Below, one piece after another: positions 16,306 to 24,735 of a DNA stretch of 64,000 bases (position 1 is the first letter of the stretch; each line of letters opens with the position of its first letter). Source of the stretch: Mangrovimicrobium sp033283265 (GTDB lineage Bacteria; Pseudomonadota; Gammaproteobacteria; Pseudomonadales; Halieaceae); NCBI GenBank assembly GCA_033283265.1, contig JAWMQN010000001.1, forward strand, positions 372,001 to 436,000, written 5' to 3'. Under the pieces are notes generated by a model. It had not been told where the DNA came from. It saw only the letters and a program-made list of their open reading frames with translations, and made no database searches. The translations under genes were made by a program, and so were the position numbers.

Positions 16306-16335
16306 AAAAGCCCGGCAAATGCCGGGCTTTTCTTT
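16306..16335. terminator. Bidirectional intrinsic terminator
   Basis: AAAAGCCCGGC-AAAT-GCCGGGCTTTT is a strong GC-rich stem flanked by A residues on the left and T residues on the right, so it can stop transcription from both sides. It sits between the convergent surface-protein and metallopeptidase genes, 20 bases after the first stop codon and 11 bases from the second. Confidence 0.9.
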
Positions 16336-16345
16336 GTTCTGCGGT

Positions 16346-18637
16346 TTACTTGGCGGGACCCTTGCCGTTGCCCTTGGTGCCTCCTGAATCGCCGCCACTG
16401 CCGCCCTTGCCCTTGGTCTTGAGCGTGGCGCCAACCGCTGCACTGGCTGCCGACTGGTTGCCGGCGGCATCCTCCGCGAACACCTGGTAACTGTGCAGCT
16501 GCCCGCTTTGCGCGGCGGTATCGGCATAGGCGGTGGACGCGGCGTAGTCGAGCAGCAAGCCGTCGCGCAGCACGGCGTAGCGAGTCACGCCGACGTTATC
16601 CGAACTGGCTGACCAGCTGAGGTCGATCTGCTTGAAACCGGCGCTGGCGCCGAGGTTGGCCGGCACCGTGGGCGCCTGGGTGTCTTCCACGACCGGTACC
16701 GGGTCGACCCGGTAGCTCAACTGCACACTGTCGGCGTGCACTGCCTGCGGGCCGGAGGCTTCGACCAGCAGCGCATAAGCGCCGTCACTCGCGCCGCTGC
16801 CGGACGTCACGGTCAGGGTGGCCTCGCCACTGCCGCCGGGGGGCAGCCACAGGTAGCCCGGCTGGATGGCAGCGGACCAGCCGGCGGGCAGCCCGTCCAG
16901 CGCCAGGGCGAAGGTCGCGGCAGCGCAGGCGGCGCCGTCAGCATTGTGCAGGCTCAGGGTGTAGCTTTTCGTATCTCCCGCCAGGCCGGTCTGGCTGGCC
17001 GGGTCGACGCCGAGCTGCGGCGCGGCGAACTGGCAGGCCTCGACCACGCTGTAGGTGGCGCTGGCCTGTGCGCTGTGCGCCGCCACTCCCGCGCTGCTCA
17101 CCGCGAGACCGACCGGGTAATCGGCGGGAGCGGCGCCCGCCGGCGCGAGCACGCTGAGCGTTGCGGCTCCGCTCTGGCCGGGCGCCAGCACGATCTGGTC
17201 GAGCGATACCGAGCTCTGCCAACCCGCCGGGGCCAGGTCAGCGAGTACAAAGCTGCTGCTCTCGCAGTTGGCGGAGTCGCGGTTGGTGAGCGTGAGCGAA
17301 TACTGCAGGGAAGTGCCGGCGGTAGCCGCCTGCAGGGCCGGTGACAGGCCGAGTTCCGGCACTGCTACCTGGCAGTTCCCGGGGGCCGGGGCGTCCGCTA
17401 TTTCAATCGCCACACTCAGGTAATCGCTGGTGCGGCTGACATGGGTGAAGCTGAGGCCATTGCTGGAATCGATGAAACTGCTCCCCTGCTGCACGCTGGC
17501 CAGCAGGGTGGTGATGCCGCCGCTGGTGTTCTGCTTGTGTACCTGCAGGGTCTGGGTGAGCTGGTAGGGCAGGCTCTGGTCGAAGCCCACCTGCTGGCGG
17601 TAGGACAGGTGGTAGTACTCGCCGGTATCCGGTTTGAGCACTCTCAGCACCTGGGGCGCCACGCTCTGCGCCGCGCTGTATTCCAGCGGCGCGATATCGA
17701 AGGTGCCCGAAGTGCTGATCTCGACCAGTTTCTCCGGGGCGCGCCAGCCCATCTGTGCCGCATGGGGGCCGTTCACCTGGCGCAGCTTGCCGGTCACCGC
17801 GCCCATGAAGTCGGTGGTATCGCCGTACTCGTTGCTGAGGGTCGCCGCGTGGTTCATGCCGAGGTTGTGCCCCAGCTCGTGGGCGTAGGTATCGCCCAGG
17901 CCGCAGCGCATCACCCAGGCGTAGCTGGGGCTGCCGCCGACGGAGCCGAGCCCGGCCCAGCCGCAGGTGTTGTTCTCCGGCAGCACGTAAACCCGTCGCT
18001 GGTAGAGGCCGAGGTCGACTCCCGCGTCCTTCGCCGCGTTCTCCGCCGCCTGCGCCCAGCCGTTGACGTCACAGGCACCGGCGCTGCTGAAGCCGATATC
18101 GAAGGGCCCGACCACATCGCCGCTGAAGCTGACATTGCCGAGAGTGGTTTCCTGGTAGAGGTCGTGTACCGAGTCCTGCTGCGGGCTGCTGAACATGGTC
18201 TCGGCGACATCCCGGGCCGAGCAGCTGAGCGGCGCGTCACTGAAATCGGCGAGCATGACGATGGTGCGCTGGTCGCCGGCGACGGTTTGTACAGCGGCCA
18301 TCGCCTCCACCCCACCCTGCAGGCCATCCGCGGCGAGATAGACGGTCTGCCCGCGGCGCTTGCCCTGCCCCTTCACCCGCATGCCGCTGGCGATGTTCGG
18401 CGGCAGCGGCCCCTCGAACTCCACCCGCCAGCGCTTGCCGGAAGCCGGGTTTACCACCTGGTATTCCCGCTCGAAACGCCGGTTGCTGAAATCATCCTTG
18501 AAAATCACGGTCAGCTCGCCTTCCACGAACTCGGGCACTGCCGCGTTGCCCGGCGTCTTACCTGCCAGCGCGCTGGAGGACAATACTCCCGCCGCCGCGC
18601 ACAACATGCTGGTGTGCAGCCATTTGCTGATTTTCAT
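16346..18637 (-). CDS. Secreted M11 (gametolysin)-like zinc metallopeptidase, c-di-GMP regulated
   Basis: A 763-residue protein with a signal peptide (LHTSMLCAAAGVLSSSALA). The catalytic zinc site is HELGHNLGMNHA at about residue 260, the HExxHxxGxxH metzincin signature. The surrounding domain (about 120-350) resembles peptidase family M11. Two NEW3/CARDB-like beta-sandwich repeats follow (about 420-510 and 530-630, each with a PAGW segment). A fibronectin type III domain comes next (about 650-740), then a Gly/Lys-rich tail (KGKGGSGGDSGGTKGNGKGPAK). The open frame continues upstream to 18733, but ATG 18637 starts the signal peptide. It converges on the surface protein and has its own GEMM-I riboswitch. 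Confidence 0.83.
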   Translation of the reverse strand: MKISKWLHTSMLCAAAGVLSSSALAGKTPGNAAVPEFVEGELTVIFKDDFSNRRFEREYQVVNPASGKRWRVEFEGPLPPNIASGMRVKGQGKRRGQTVYLAADGLQGGVEAMAAVQTVAGDQRTIVMLADFSDAPLSCSARDVAETMFSSPQQDSVHDLYQETTLGNVSFSGDVVGPFDIGFSSAGACDVNGWAQAAENAAKDAGVDLGLYQRRVYVLPENNTCGWAGLGSVGGSPSYAWVMRCGLGDTYAHELGHNLGMNHAATLSNEYGDTTDFMGAVTGKLRQVNGPHAAQMGWRAPEKLVEISTSGTFDIAPLEYSAAQSVAPQVLRVLKPDTGEYYHLSYRQQVGFDQSLPYQLTQTLQVHKQNTSGGITTLLASVQQGSSFIDSSNGLSFTHVSRTSDYLSVAIEIADAPAPGNCQVAVPELGLSPALQAATAGTSLQYSLTLTNRDSANCESSSFVLADLAPAGWQSSVSLDQIVLAPGQSGAATLSVLAPAGAAPADYPVGLAVSSAGVAAHSAQASATYSVVEACQFAAPQLGVDPASQTGLAGDTKSYTLSLHNADGAACAAATFALALDGLPAGWSAAIQPGYLWLPPGGSGEATLTVTSGSGASDGAYALLVEASGPQAVHADSVQLSYRVDPVPVVEDTQAPTVPANLGASAGFKQIDLSWSASSDNVGVTRYAVLRDGLLLDYAASTAYADTAAQSGQLHSYQVFAEDAAGNQSAASAAVGATLKTKGKGGSGGDSGGTKGNGKGPAK

Positions 18638-18651
18638 ACGTACTTGCCCCT

Positions 18652-18669
18652 GCTCCGGAATGCCGGAGC
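18652..18669 (-). promoter_or_regulatory. Stem-loop adjoining the metallopeptidase ribosome-binding site
   Basis: On the minus strand, GCTCCGG-CATT-CCGGAGC forms a perfect seven-base-pair stem directly followed by the AGGGG Shine-Dalgarno and ATG 18637. No T-run follows, so it is not an intrinsic terminator. Further hairpins in the same leader (for example at 18719-18735) make the 190-base leader highly structured. A role as part of the riboswitch expression platform is inferred. Confidence 0.45.
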
Positions 18670-18829
18670 GAATATGTCCAGGTGTAAAGTTGCGAAGCGA
18701 AACGCAAAGGCAGAGTGAGGGTGCCTCTAGCACCCGGGTGACAATTCCCTGGCCGTCCCCCTACAACGCGCATAGCGGGCTCCCGTTCAAGCACGAAAGA
18801 CCCCCGGCGTGCGGGATGGAGAACTCGCT

Positions 18830-18912
18830 CGTTCGGCTGCCCGGCTGCCCTGTTGCTCAGGGCCCGTGGCTTTGCGTCCCCCGGTCACCCGGGGTTTGCC
18901 CTTCTCGCGAGG
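18830..18912 (-). ncRNA. Cyclic di-GMP class I (GEMM-I) riboswitch
   Basis: Read on the minus strand, the order is AAGGGCAAACC, CCGG-GTGA-CCGG (GNRA tetraloop hairpin), GGGACGCAAAGCC, then ACGGGCCCTG-AGCAA-CAGGGCAGCCGG and a closing GCAGCC. The GGGACGCAAAGCC core matches the GEMM-I consensus closely and P3 is well paired. It lies about 190 bases upstream of the M11 metallopeptidase start, with a structured leader between. Boundaries are approximate. Confidence 0.9.
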
Positions 18913-19115
18913 AGATCTTTCGAGTTATTAAGACCTGTTGGTCACTACACGTTGTCTTCTGTTCCATGCCGACCGCGGCGAAACTGCCCCGCCGACGACC
19001 TGCAGAGGCAGGCTACCACAGGGCGCGGCCGCAAGTGGCTAAATAGTGATCACTTTTAGTTATATCTATGAATATCAATGAGATAGATGCATAAATTCGA
19101 CTTGGTCCGGGCGTT

Positions 19116-19997
19116 TCAGGACAGCGCCGGGGCCCCTTCAAAGCGGAATCCCGCAGCGTCCTGCGACACCCTGCCGCCGAAGGGATCGGGAAAATGGGCG
19201 GGTATCAGCAGCGCCTCGCCTTCGACACAGCGCTGCAGCAGGCGCCTGCGGGTCGCCAGGGTGGCGGAGAAGTCCTCGCAGGTGCCGGCGTCGATCTCCG
19301 GGTAGCGGACTTCCAGCGGGTGGTGGAAGGCGTCGCCGACAAAATAGGCCTCCCGTTCACTGGTCACCAGGCGCAGCAGGGAATGGGCCGCGGTGTGGCC
19401 CCGGGCGGGCTCGACGAACAGGCTGTCACTGAGCCGGAAGCTGTCCGGGACCAGTTTGACCAGGCCCGCCTCAAGTACCGGCAGTACGCTGTTCTCGAAG
19501 GTCCCGGCATTGAGGCCAACGGGGATGTGGCCGGGCTGTCGCGGGTCCCAGCGCTCGAACTCCCGGCGCACCATGACATAGCTCGCGTTGGGAAAGGTGG
19601 GCACGTAGCGCCCGTCGCGCAGGTGGGTATTCCAGCCGCAGTGATCCATGTGCAGGTGGGTGCAGAAAACGTAGTCGACCTCTTCAGGCCGTATTCCGCT
19701 GGCGCCAAAGCGCTCGATGTAAGGGGTATCGAGCATGTGGGCCGGGGGAAAGTCGGGGAAATCGCGGCCATTGCCCGTGCAGGGGTCGACGACGATCACC
19801 TTGCCATCGACCAGCAGTATCCAGCTGCGGATCACGCTGTCCCAGTAGCCCTCGGCATCGAGATAGCGCGGGCAGAGCCAGTGCCGGTGCTCTGCCACCA
19901 GCGCATCACTGAGACCGAACATGGACAAAGGCATTCTGAAGGTCGTTTCCACGACCTCGTGTAACTGCGCTGCTCCGAGTCGTAATGTCGCCGTCAT
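19116..19997 (-). CDS. MBL-fold metallo-hydrolase
   Basis: A 293-residue metallo-beta-lactamase fold protein. The metal-binding motif HTHLHMDHCGW lies at about residues 112-122, the later metal ligands are in EPARGHTAAHS and FVGDAFHH, and there is a C-terminal IPAHFPDPFGG. This arrangement resembles lactonase- or phosphodiesterase-like MBL enzymes. ATG 19997 starts MTATLRLG; the longer frame to 20054 is possible but lacks support. No signal peptide is seen, so it is probably cytoplasmic. It is divergent from the MFS transporter gene. Substrate unknown. Confidence 0.8.
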   Translation of the reverse strand: MTATLRLGAAQLHEVVETTFRMPLSMFGLSDALVAEHRHWLCPRYLDAEGYWDSVIRSWILLVDGKVIVVDPCTGNGRDFPDFPPAHMLDTPYIERFGASGIRPEEVDYVFCTHLHMDHCGWNTHLRDGRYVPTFPNASYVMVRREFERWDPRQPGHIPVGLNAGTFENSVLPVLEAGLVKLVPDSFRLSDSLFVEPARGHTAAHSLLRLVTSEREAYFVGDAFHHPLEVRYPEIDAGTCEDFSATLATRRRLLQRCVEGEALLIPAHFPDPFGGRVSQDAAGFRFEGAPALS

Positions 19998-20177
19998 ATT
20001 ATTATCGCCTCGACCGTGCGGCTGGGAGGCGGTTTTGGCCGCCAGCTCAGGCACAGTACAGCCTAATTTCAGCTACAAAACAATGCTTCCTTTATTTGCC
20101 CGGGCATCACCGGTAGAGTGCTGGGCACCGCGATGACCTGAAGGTTTCATGGCAGCAGCGCCTGCCCCTCGAGCACT

Positions 20178-21608
20178 ATGACCAACCCGGCCACCAACAC
20201 CCTTCCCGACGCCAGTCCGGCCAGCGCCCCGGGCCTCGGTGGCGGGCGCTCCCTCATGGCCTTCGCGGCGATCGCCACCGCCGCCTGCCTCAACGCGGTC
20301 AACGGCACCCTGATCGTGACTGCCTTCCCCACCCTGGCCGAGTCTTTTGGCCTGCCCTACGCGCATATCTCGGCCATGGTCATGTACTTTCTCGCCGCCA
20401 CCGCCGCGGCCCAGCCGATTGCGGGGGCGCTGGGCGATGTGCTCGGGCGCAAGAAGGTGTTTGTTGGCGCCATCATCGGTTTCTGTGTGGTGAGCCTGGC
20501 GGCCGGTTTTTCCAGCAGTTTTGCCGAGCTGATCGTATGGCGGGTCGGCCAGGCGATATTTTCCGGTGCCATCACCGCCAACGCCGCAACGCTGATCTAC
20601 CGGATTGCACCGGAGGCGAAGATCGCCACCTACCTGGGATTTCTCAGCTCTGCCATTCTCGGCTCCAGCGCCCTCGCCTTTCCCCTCGGGGGCCTGCTGA
20701 TCCACAACTTCGAGTGGCATATCCTGTTCTGGTGCAGCGTTCCGGTGGGCATCTGCGCGCTGGTGCTGGTAATAGCCTGCGTGCCGCCGGACAGCGAGCG
20801 GGAGGGCAAATTTTCCACCCTCAGCCTGATGGGCCTGCCCTTCATCCCCTTCGCCGCCTGTCTCCAGTTGCTGGTCGAGGGCAGGCCCTTCCTGCCGGCC
20901 CTGGGCCTGTTCGCGCTCAGCGCGGTGGTGGTCGGCCTGCTGATCACCCGCTCGCGTGGATCCATGGCCCAGTTCGCCGCGATCAACAGTGCCAGCTTCA
21001 ACATCGGCAGCCTGGTGGCGATGTTCGCCGCGGGGATCACCTTCGGCCTGATGTTCATGCTGCCGGTCTGGGCCGGTGCGACCCTCGGGGTCAATACGGC
21101 CGAACTGGGCATGTTCCTCGCCTTCTATACCTTCGCCATGATGCTGGCGAGCCCGATCAGCGGGCGCGATATCGACCGTAGCGGCGACCGGCGCTCGCGG
21201 ATCGCAGCGACCCTGCTGGTGCTGGGCGGGATGGGCCTGCTCCTGCTGCCGCTCTACCAGTTGAGCTTTATCGCCGCGATGCTGTTGATCGGCGCCAGTT
21301 CCGCCATCGGCCAGATCGTCGCCCAGCGCGCCACCCTGCTGGCGGTACCGCAGCAGGTACAGGCGCTTGCCATGGGTATCTTCAATACCTACCGCTGCAT
21401 CGGCTGCATCCTCGGCAACGCGGTGCCGGCGATGATGTACGCGCTGGTCCCGGGCAGTGCCGACGCCGGTGATCACCGGGTGCTGTATGCCCTCGGCGCG
21501 ACCTACGTGATTCCCCTGTGCTTCGCGCTGTGGTGGCTCGGCGGGCATTCGAGGGCACAGGATCGCGACAATGGCGATGGCACGGCGAATCCGCTAGAGT
21601 CTGCCTGA
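20178..21608 (+). CDS. MFS transporter, DHA2-like (14-helix drug:H+ antiporter type)
   Basis: A 476-residue polytopic protein with the family signs: LAATAAAQPIAGALGDVLGRKKVF is the loop 2-3 motif A, and the segment RVGQAIFSGAITANAATLIYRIAP is characteristic of EmrB/QacA-type transporters. Hydrophobic segments fit 12-14 helices. It starts at ATG 20178. It probably exports a small hydrophobic compound using the proton gradient; the substrate is not known. A small exported SnoaL-like protein gene follows after 30 bases on the same strand and may be cotranscribed. Confidence 0.85.
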   Translation: MTNPATNTLPDASPASAPGLGGGRSLMAFAAIATAACLNAVNGTLIVTAFPTLAESFGLPYAHISAMVMYFLAATAAAQPIAGALGDVLGRKKVFVGAIIGFCVVSLAAGFSSSFAELIVWRVGQAIFSGAITANAATLIYRIAPEAKIATYLGFLSSAILGSSALAFPLGGLLIHNFEWHILFWCSVPVGICALVLVIACVPPDSEREGKFSTLSLMGLPFIPFAACLQLLVEGRPFLPALGLFALSAVVVGLLITRSRGSMAQFAAINSASFNIGSLVAMFAAGITFGLMFMLPVWAGATLGVNTAELGMFLAFYTFAMMLASPISGRDIDRSGDRRSRIAATLLVLGGMGLLLLPLYQLSFIAAMLLIGASSAIGQIVAQRATLLAVPQQVQALAMGIFNTYRCIGCILGNAVPAMMYALVPGSADAGDHRVLYALGATYVIPLCFALWWLGGHSRAQDRDNGDGTANPLESA

Positions 21609-21638
21609 AACTTTTCCCAGCCGCCTTTGGAGCCCTCC

Positions 21639-22220
21639 ATGCGACCAGTCGCCCTGCTATTCACCGTCTTTGTCCTCGCCGCGCTGCCGGCGCTCGCGCG
21701 CGCCGATGCCGAGGGAGAAGTGAATGCAGCGCTGGACGGCTTTCACGCGGCAGCCGCAGCAGCGAACCAGGACGCCTATGAGGCGCTGATGACCGAGGAC
21801 GTCGTGTTCCTCGGCACCGATGGCAGCGAGCGCTGGCAGGGCGAGGCCTTCAGGCGTTTTGTCGGCGATAACTTCAGCCGTGGCCGCGGCTGGCAATACA
21901 CCCCGACACAGCGCAACGTGTCAGTTTCCGCCGACGGCAGGACCGCCTGGTTCGACGAGGCGCTGGAAAACGCATCGCTCGGCAACTGTCGCGGCTCGGG
22001 CGTACTGGTGAAAGGTAGCGCCGGCTGGCAGATCGCCCAGTACAACCTGAGCGTGCCCATCCCCAACGGGCTGGTCGACTCCGTCAGTGAGGCGATTCGC
22101 AACGAGGCCACCACCGTCAGCATGCCACCGTCACCGGCCGCTGAAGCCGAACCCGCCGAGGCAGGCGAGAAGAAACGCTGCCCGGTGCGGCACAAGACTG
22201 TGCGCGCCGCGACCTGTTAA
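21639..22220 (+). CDS. Exported SnoaL-like (NTF2 fold) protein
   Basis: A 193-residue protein with a signal peptide (MRPVALLFTVFVLAALPALARA) and a SnoaL/DUF4440-like cone fold. The visible family pattern is VNAALDGFHAAAAAANQDAYEALMTEDVVFLGTDG, then WQGEAFRRFV, then a tail beginning SGVLVKGSAGWQIAQYNLSVPI. The last 40 residues are Ala/Glu/Pro-rich and end in a Cys-containing tail. ATG 21639 is chosen over TTG 21627 because the signal peptide begins there. Such proteins are often small-molecule binding; no catalytic residue can be assigned. Confidence 0.75.
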   Translation: MRPVALLFTVFVLAALPALARADAEGEVNAALDGFHAAAAAANQDAYEALMTEDVVFLGTDGSERWQGEAFRRFVGDNFSRGRGWQYTPTQRNVSVSADGRTAWFDEALENASLGNCRGSGVLVKGSAGWQIAQYNLSVPIPNGLVDSVSEAIRNEATTVSMPPSPAAEAEPAEAGEKKRCPVRHKTVRAATC

Positions 22221-22247
22221 CTGCTCGTGGCCGGGCTGTTTCAGCCG

Positions 22248-23984
22248 CTAGCCACAGGCGCCGGCCGAGGAACCTGAGGCAGGTGCGGCAATGCGCACGA
22301 CCTGGTTGAGCTCGACACCTTCGACAACCTGTTGCAGGCCGCCCGGCCAGCTGATGTCGAGCCGGGCCCGCGCATCGCTGGCGGTAGCGCCAAAACCGAA
22401 ATGCAGCCGGGGGTCGTTCTGGGTTTTCGCGTGAACGCCGTGATCCGCGGTACGTAATTGTTTCCTGCCGGCGACTGTCGCGGTCACGATAGCGCCGATA
22501 CCTTCCAGTGGGGCATCAAACTCCACCATCAGCCAGCGATTGCCACCCCGGTCCGCGCCGAGGTAGAGATCGTAGGCGCCGCGGGAGAACAGCCCCGGGT
22601 GCAATTTCCCGCCGTTAGCGCCGTTACCTACCAGCAGGTCGAGAATTCCGTCGCCGTTGAATTCACCGGCGGCAACGGTGGCACCCAAACCGTTGTCGTC
22701 ACTCGGGGCGAATTCGGCACCGCTGTGAGGGACGAATTCCGGCACAGCCAGGACCGCCTTCCCTGCGCCGAGTGATCCGGTGTTGCCGCGATTCTCCCAG
22801 ATCACGTTGGGCAGGTTGCCATTGGTCTTTCGCGCTCCGTAGTCACCATTTACGGCATAGACGTCGACATCGCCGTCATTGTCGAAGTCGCCGAAAGTCG
22901 CGTTGCGGCTGTTGAAGGCGAAGCCGGCGATGCCCGATTCGGCGGAAGCCTCGACAAAGCCCGTGCCGGTGTTCAGAAACAGCCGGTCCTGCCCGCCCCG
23001 CCCCCGCGGTGTCTTTTTCGTCACCAGCCAGATGTCCGGTCGCAGGTCGCCGTTGAAATCGGCTACTACCGTGTCCTCGGCAGCCACTTCGCGCAGTGCC
23101 TCCGGCAGGCGCGCGTTCGCCTCGCTGAATTTCTCCTTTCCGCCAAGAGCCAGGGTATTGGCGACGCGCTCACCGGTGAAAAACAGGTCGATGACACCGT
23201 CGCCGTCAAAGTCCGCCGGGCTCGCCAGCAGCAGGCCGTTGCCCGCTACGCCCAGGCTGCCGCTCGCTGCGGCGAAGTTGCCGTCCTGTCGCTGGATGAA
23301 CAGTTCCGTGGGGTAAGCCCCATCGGGGCGCGCGGAATTGGCAATGACGACGTCCAGGCGACAGTCGTGATTGGCATCGAGAAATGTCGCCGTGCGGCCG
23401 CGCCCGTGGGAATAGTAGAGCCCGCGGGAGTCCCGGTCGCTGTCGCCGTCGTCGGGCCAGTGCAGGTCGATACCGCCGTCGCCGATCGCGCGATTGACGA
23501 GCAGGATATTCCCCAGGTCCTCCATCGGTTTCTCGACCTTGCCCCCTTTGCCGCCGCCGCGCAGCAGCAACAGCTCGCGGGCGCCGTCGCCATCGATATC
23601 GACCCAGGTAGCGCCATGTCGATCTCCGCGCTGGTCGTGTGCCAGGGTTTCGAAGCTGCCTCCCGCCTCATTCAGCCGGTTGCGCAGAATGACCGGGATG
23701 GACCTGTCGCCATGCTGGCCGAGCCAGATATCCGGGTCACCGTCGCCATCCGCATCGGCCACCGCAATGCCAAAGGAAGCGATGGAAGCGTTGTAGCCGA
23801 GCAAATCATTGCGCAGCGTGAAGGCCAGGTTTGTTGGCGGGCGGGCGTCGGCGCCATCGTTGAAGGGCCTTTGCGCCGCGCCCCCTGGCTGATTCTCGCG
23901 CTTGAGTTCTTCGGCTGAAACTGCGCTACCGAAGGCCACGAAGAGCAGGAGCAGGAATGGGTTTAGCAGGGCTGGGAATTTCAT
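22248..23984 (-). CDS. Secreted FG-GAP/VCBS repeat protein with ASPIC/UnbV C-terminus
   Basis: A 578-residue protein with a signal peptide (LLNPFLLLLFVAFGSAVSA). It contains at least six FG-GAP/VCBS-type calcium-binding repeats, recognised by DxDxDGxxD loops: ADADGDGDPDIW, VDIDGDGARELL, ADFDGDGVIDLF, ADFNGDLRPDIW, GDFDNDGDVDVY and GEFNGDGILDLL. The C-terminal 100 residues (GAIVTATVAGRKQLRTAD ... HFGFGA ... LDISWPGGLQQVVEGVELNQVVRI) are the ASPIC/UnbV domain. These CRTAC1-like proteins fold as beta-propellers and are exported; their function is not established. It is the last gene before the integrated element. Confidence 0.85.
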   Translation of the reverse strand: MKFPALLNPFLLLLFVAFGSAVSAEELKRENQPGGAAQRPFNDGADARPPTNLAFTLRNDLLGYNASIASFGIAVADADGDGDPDIWLGQHGDRSIPVILRNRLNEAGGSFETLAHDQRGDRHGATWVDIDGDGARELLLLRGGGKGGKVEKPMEDLGNILLVNRAIGDGGIDLHWPDDGDSDRDSRGLYYSHGRGRTATFLDANHDCRLDVVIANSARPDGAYPTELFIQRQDGNFAAASGSLGVAGNGLLLASPADFDGDGVIDLFFTGERVANTLALGGKEKFSEANARLPEALREVAAEDTVVADFNGDLRPDIWLVTKKTPRGRGGQDRLFLNTGTGFVEASAESGIAGFAFNSRNATFGDFDNDGDVDVYAVNGDYGARKTNGNLPNVIWENRGNTGSLGAGKAVLAVPEFVPHSGAEFAPSDDNGLGATVAAGEFNGDGILDLLVGNGANGGKLHPGLFSRGAYDLYLGADRGGNRWLMVEFDAPLEGIGAIVTATVAGRKQLRTADHGVHAKTQNDPRLHFGFGATASDARARLDISWPGGLQQVVEGVELNQVVRIAAPASGSSAGACG

Positions 23985-24100
23985 TTACTGTGCTTGCTGT
24001 CTCACTGCGGATGCAGCGGGCGATGGTACCAGCAAACGAGCGTTCACAGGCAGTGACCGCAGGGTAATGCGGTGCAATCTTGCAGGGGAATTCTGAGGAA

Positions 24101-24146
24101 ATTGGAGGCCCGGGTCGGAATCGAACCGGCGTAAACGGAGTTGCAG
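24101..24146 (-). repeat. Left attachment site: copy of the tRNA-Cys 3' end
   Basis: Forty-six bases are identical to 38949-38994, covering the CCA end, T-arm and 3' anticodon arm of tRNA-Cys. Identity stops exactly at both sides (A versus G at the left edge, A versus T at the right edge). Only a 3' fragment of the tRNA is present here, without the D-arm or 5' acceptor strand, so this is not a second tRNA gene. Confidence 0.93.
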
Positions 24147-24242
24147 AGCATCCCCCACCCAACCAAATCAGCGGAATGCCTGATTTAGCTGTACACAGAT
24201 TACCCCCCTTTACCCTGATTTACCACCGTTTTACACTCGCAC

Positions 24243-24285
24243 TGTACGCATTTTGCACGCATTTTCTGCGTTCACTTTGCGTGCA
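24243..24285. repeat. TGCACGCA-type repeats near the left att site
   Basis: TGTACGCATTTT (24243-24254) is followed directly by TGCACGCATTTT, and TGCACGCA (24254-24261) is matched by its exact inverse TGCGTGCA (24278-24285). Two TGCACGC copies occur near the right att site. Short repeats at both ends of an integrated element are expected for integrase arm-type binding sites; this role is inferred. Confidence 0.45.
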
Positions 24286-24344
24286 CTCGGCCTCCGGGGT
24301 GTACACGGAATACCACAACGAAGACGGACCTACAGGGCCTCATT

Positions 24345-24683
24345 ATGAATTTGGAGAAATTTGTCGCCGAAAGTTTGACTCAAATCGTCAACGGAGTGAT
24401 CGAGGCAAGAAAAGCCACTAGCGAAGCAGGCGCGTATATCAACCCCATGCCCAGACACATCCCTCCTCCTGACAAGCTAAGCGGAGTACTGGGCGATTAC
24501 AGTGGGCGGCCCATACTCAAATTCGAGTTTGATGTTGCGGTAACAGCCTCTTCCGGCGAGGGGGCTGAAGGTGGAGCCGGGCTAAAAGTGGCAGGTGTCA
24601 GCATCGGAGGCCAGCTGACAAGCGAAGAAAGTACGGAGAATCAATCCCGCATTAAGTTCACTGTGCCGGTCGTTCTACCATAA
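24345..24683 (+). CDS. Small protein resembling the trypsin-co-occurring domain 2 (Trypco2) group
   Basis: A 112-residue protein. The N-terminus is helical (MNLEKFVAESLTQIVNGVIEARKA). The C-terminal 60 residues form an alternating beta pattern with a Gly-rich loop: LKFEFDVAVTASSGEGAEGG, then AGVSIGG, and the end SRIKFTVPVVLP. This pattern is shared with a group of small proteins found next to effector genes in bacteria (family name given with low certainty). It has no signal peptide. The next gene, 52 bases downstream on the same strand, encodes a HEPN protein, so the two may form a module. The start ATG has a weak ribosome-binding site. Confidence 0.55.
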   Translation: MNLEKFVAESLTQIVNGVIEARKATSEAGAYINPMPRHIPPPDKLSGVLGDYSGRPILKFEFDVAVTASSGEGAEGGAGLKVAGVSIGGQLTSEESTENQSRIKFTVPVVLP

Positions 24684-24735
24684 CTGTGGCTGAACATCGC
24701 AATGGCAGACGGAAGAGAGACTCGAGCGGCGATCA

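Noticed and set aside
13550..16318. A 922-codon open frame on the minus strand opposite the surface protein
   Set aside because: It is the antisense shadow of a GC-rich gene with strong codon bias; its product is low-complexity (Gly/Val/Arg/His) and has no family pattern, signal or ribosome-binding site.
24101..24146. A second tRNA-Cys gene at the left end of the island
   Set aside because: Only the 3' third of the tRNA is present; there is no D-arm or 5' acceptor strand, so it is an attachment-site copy.
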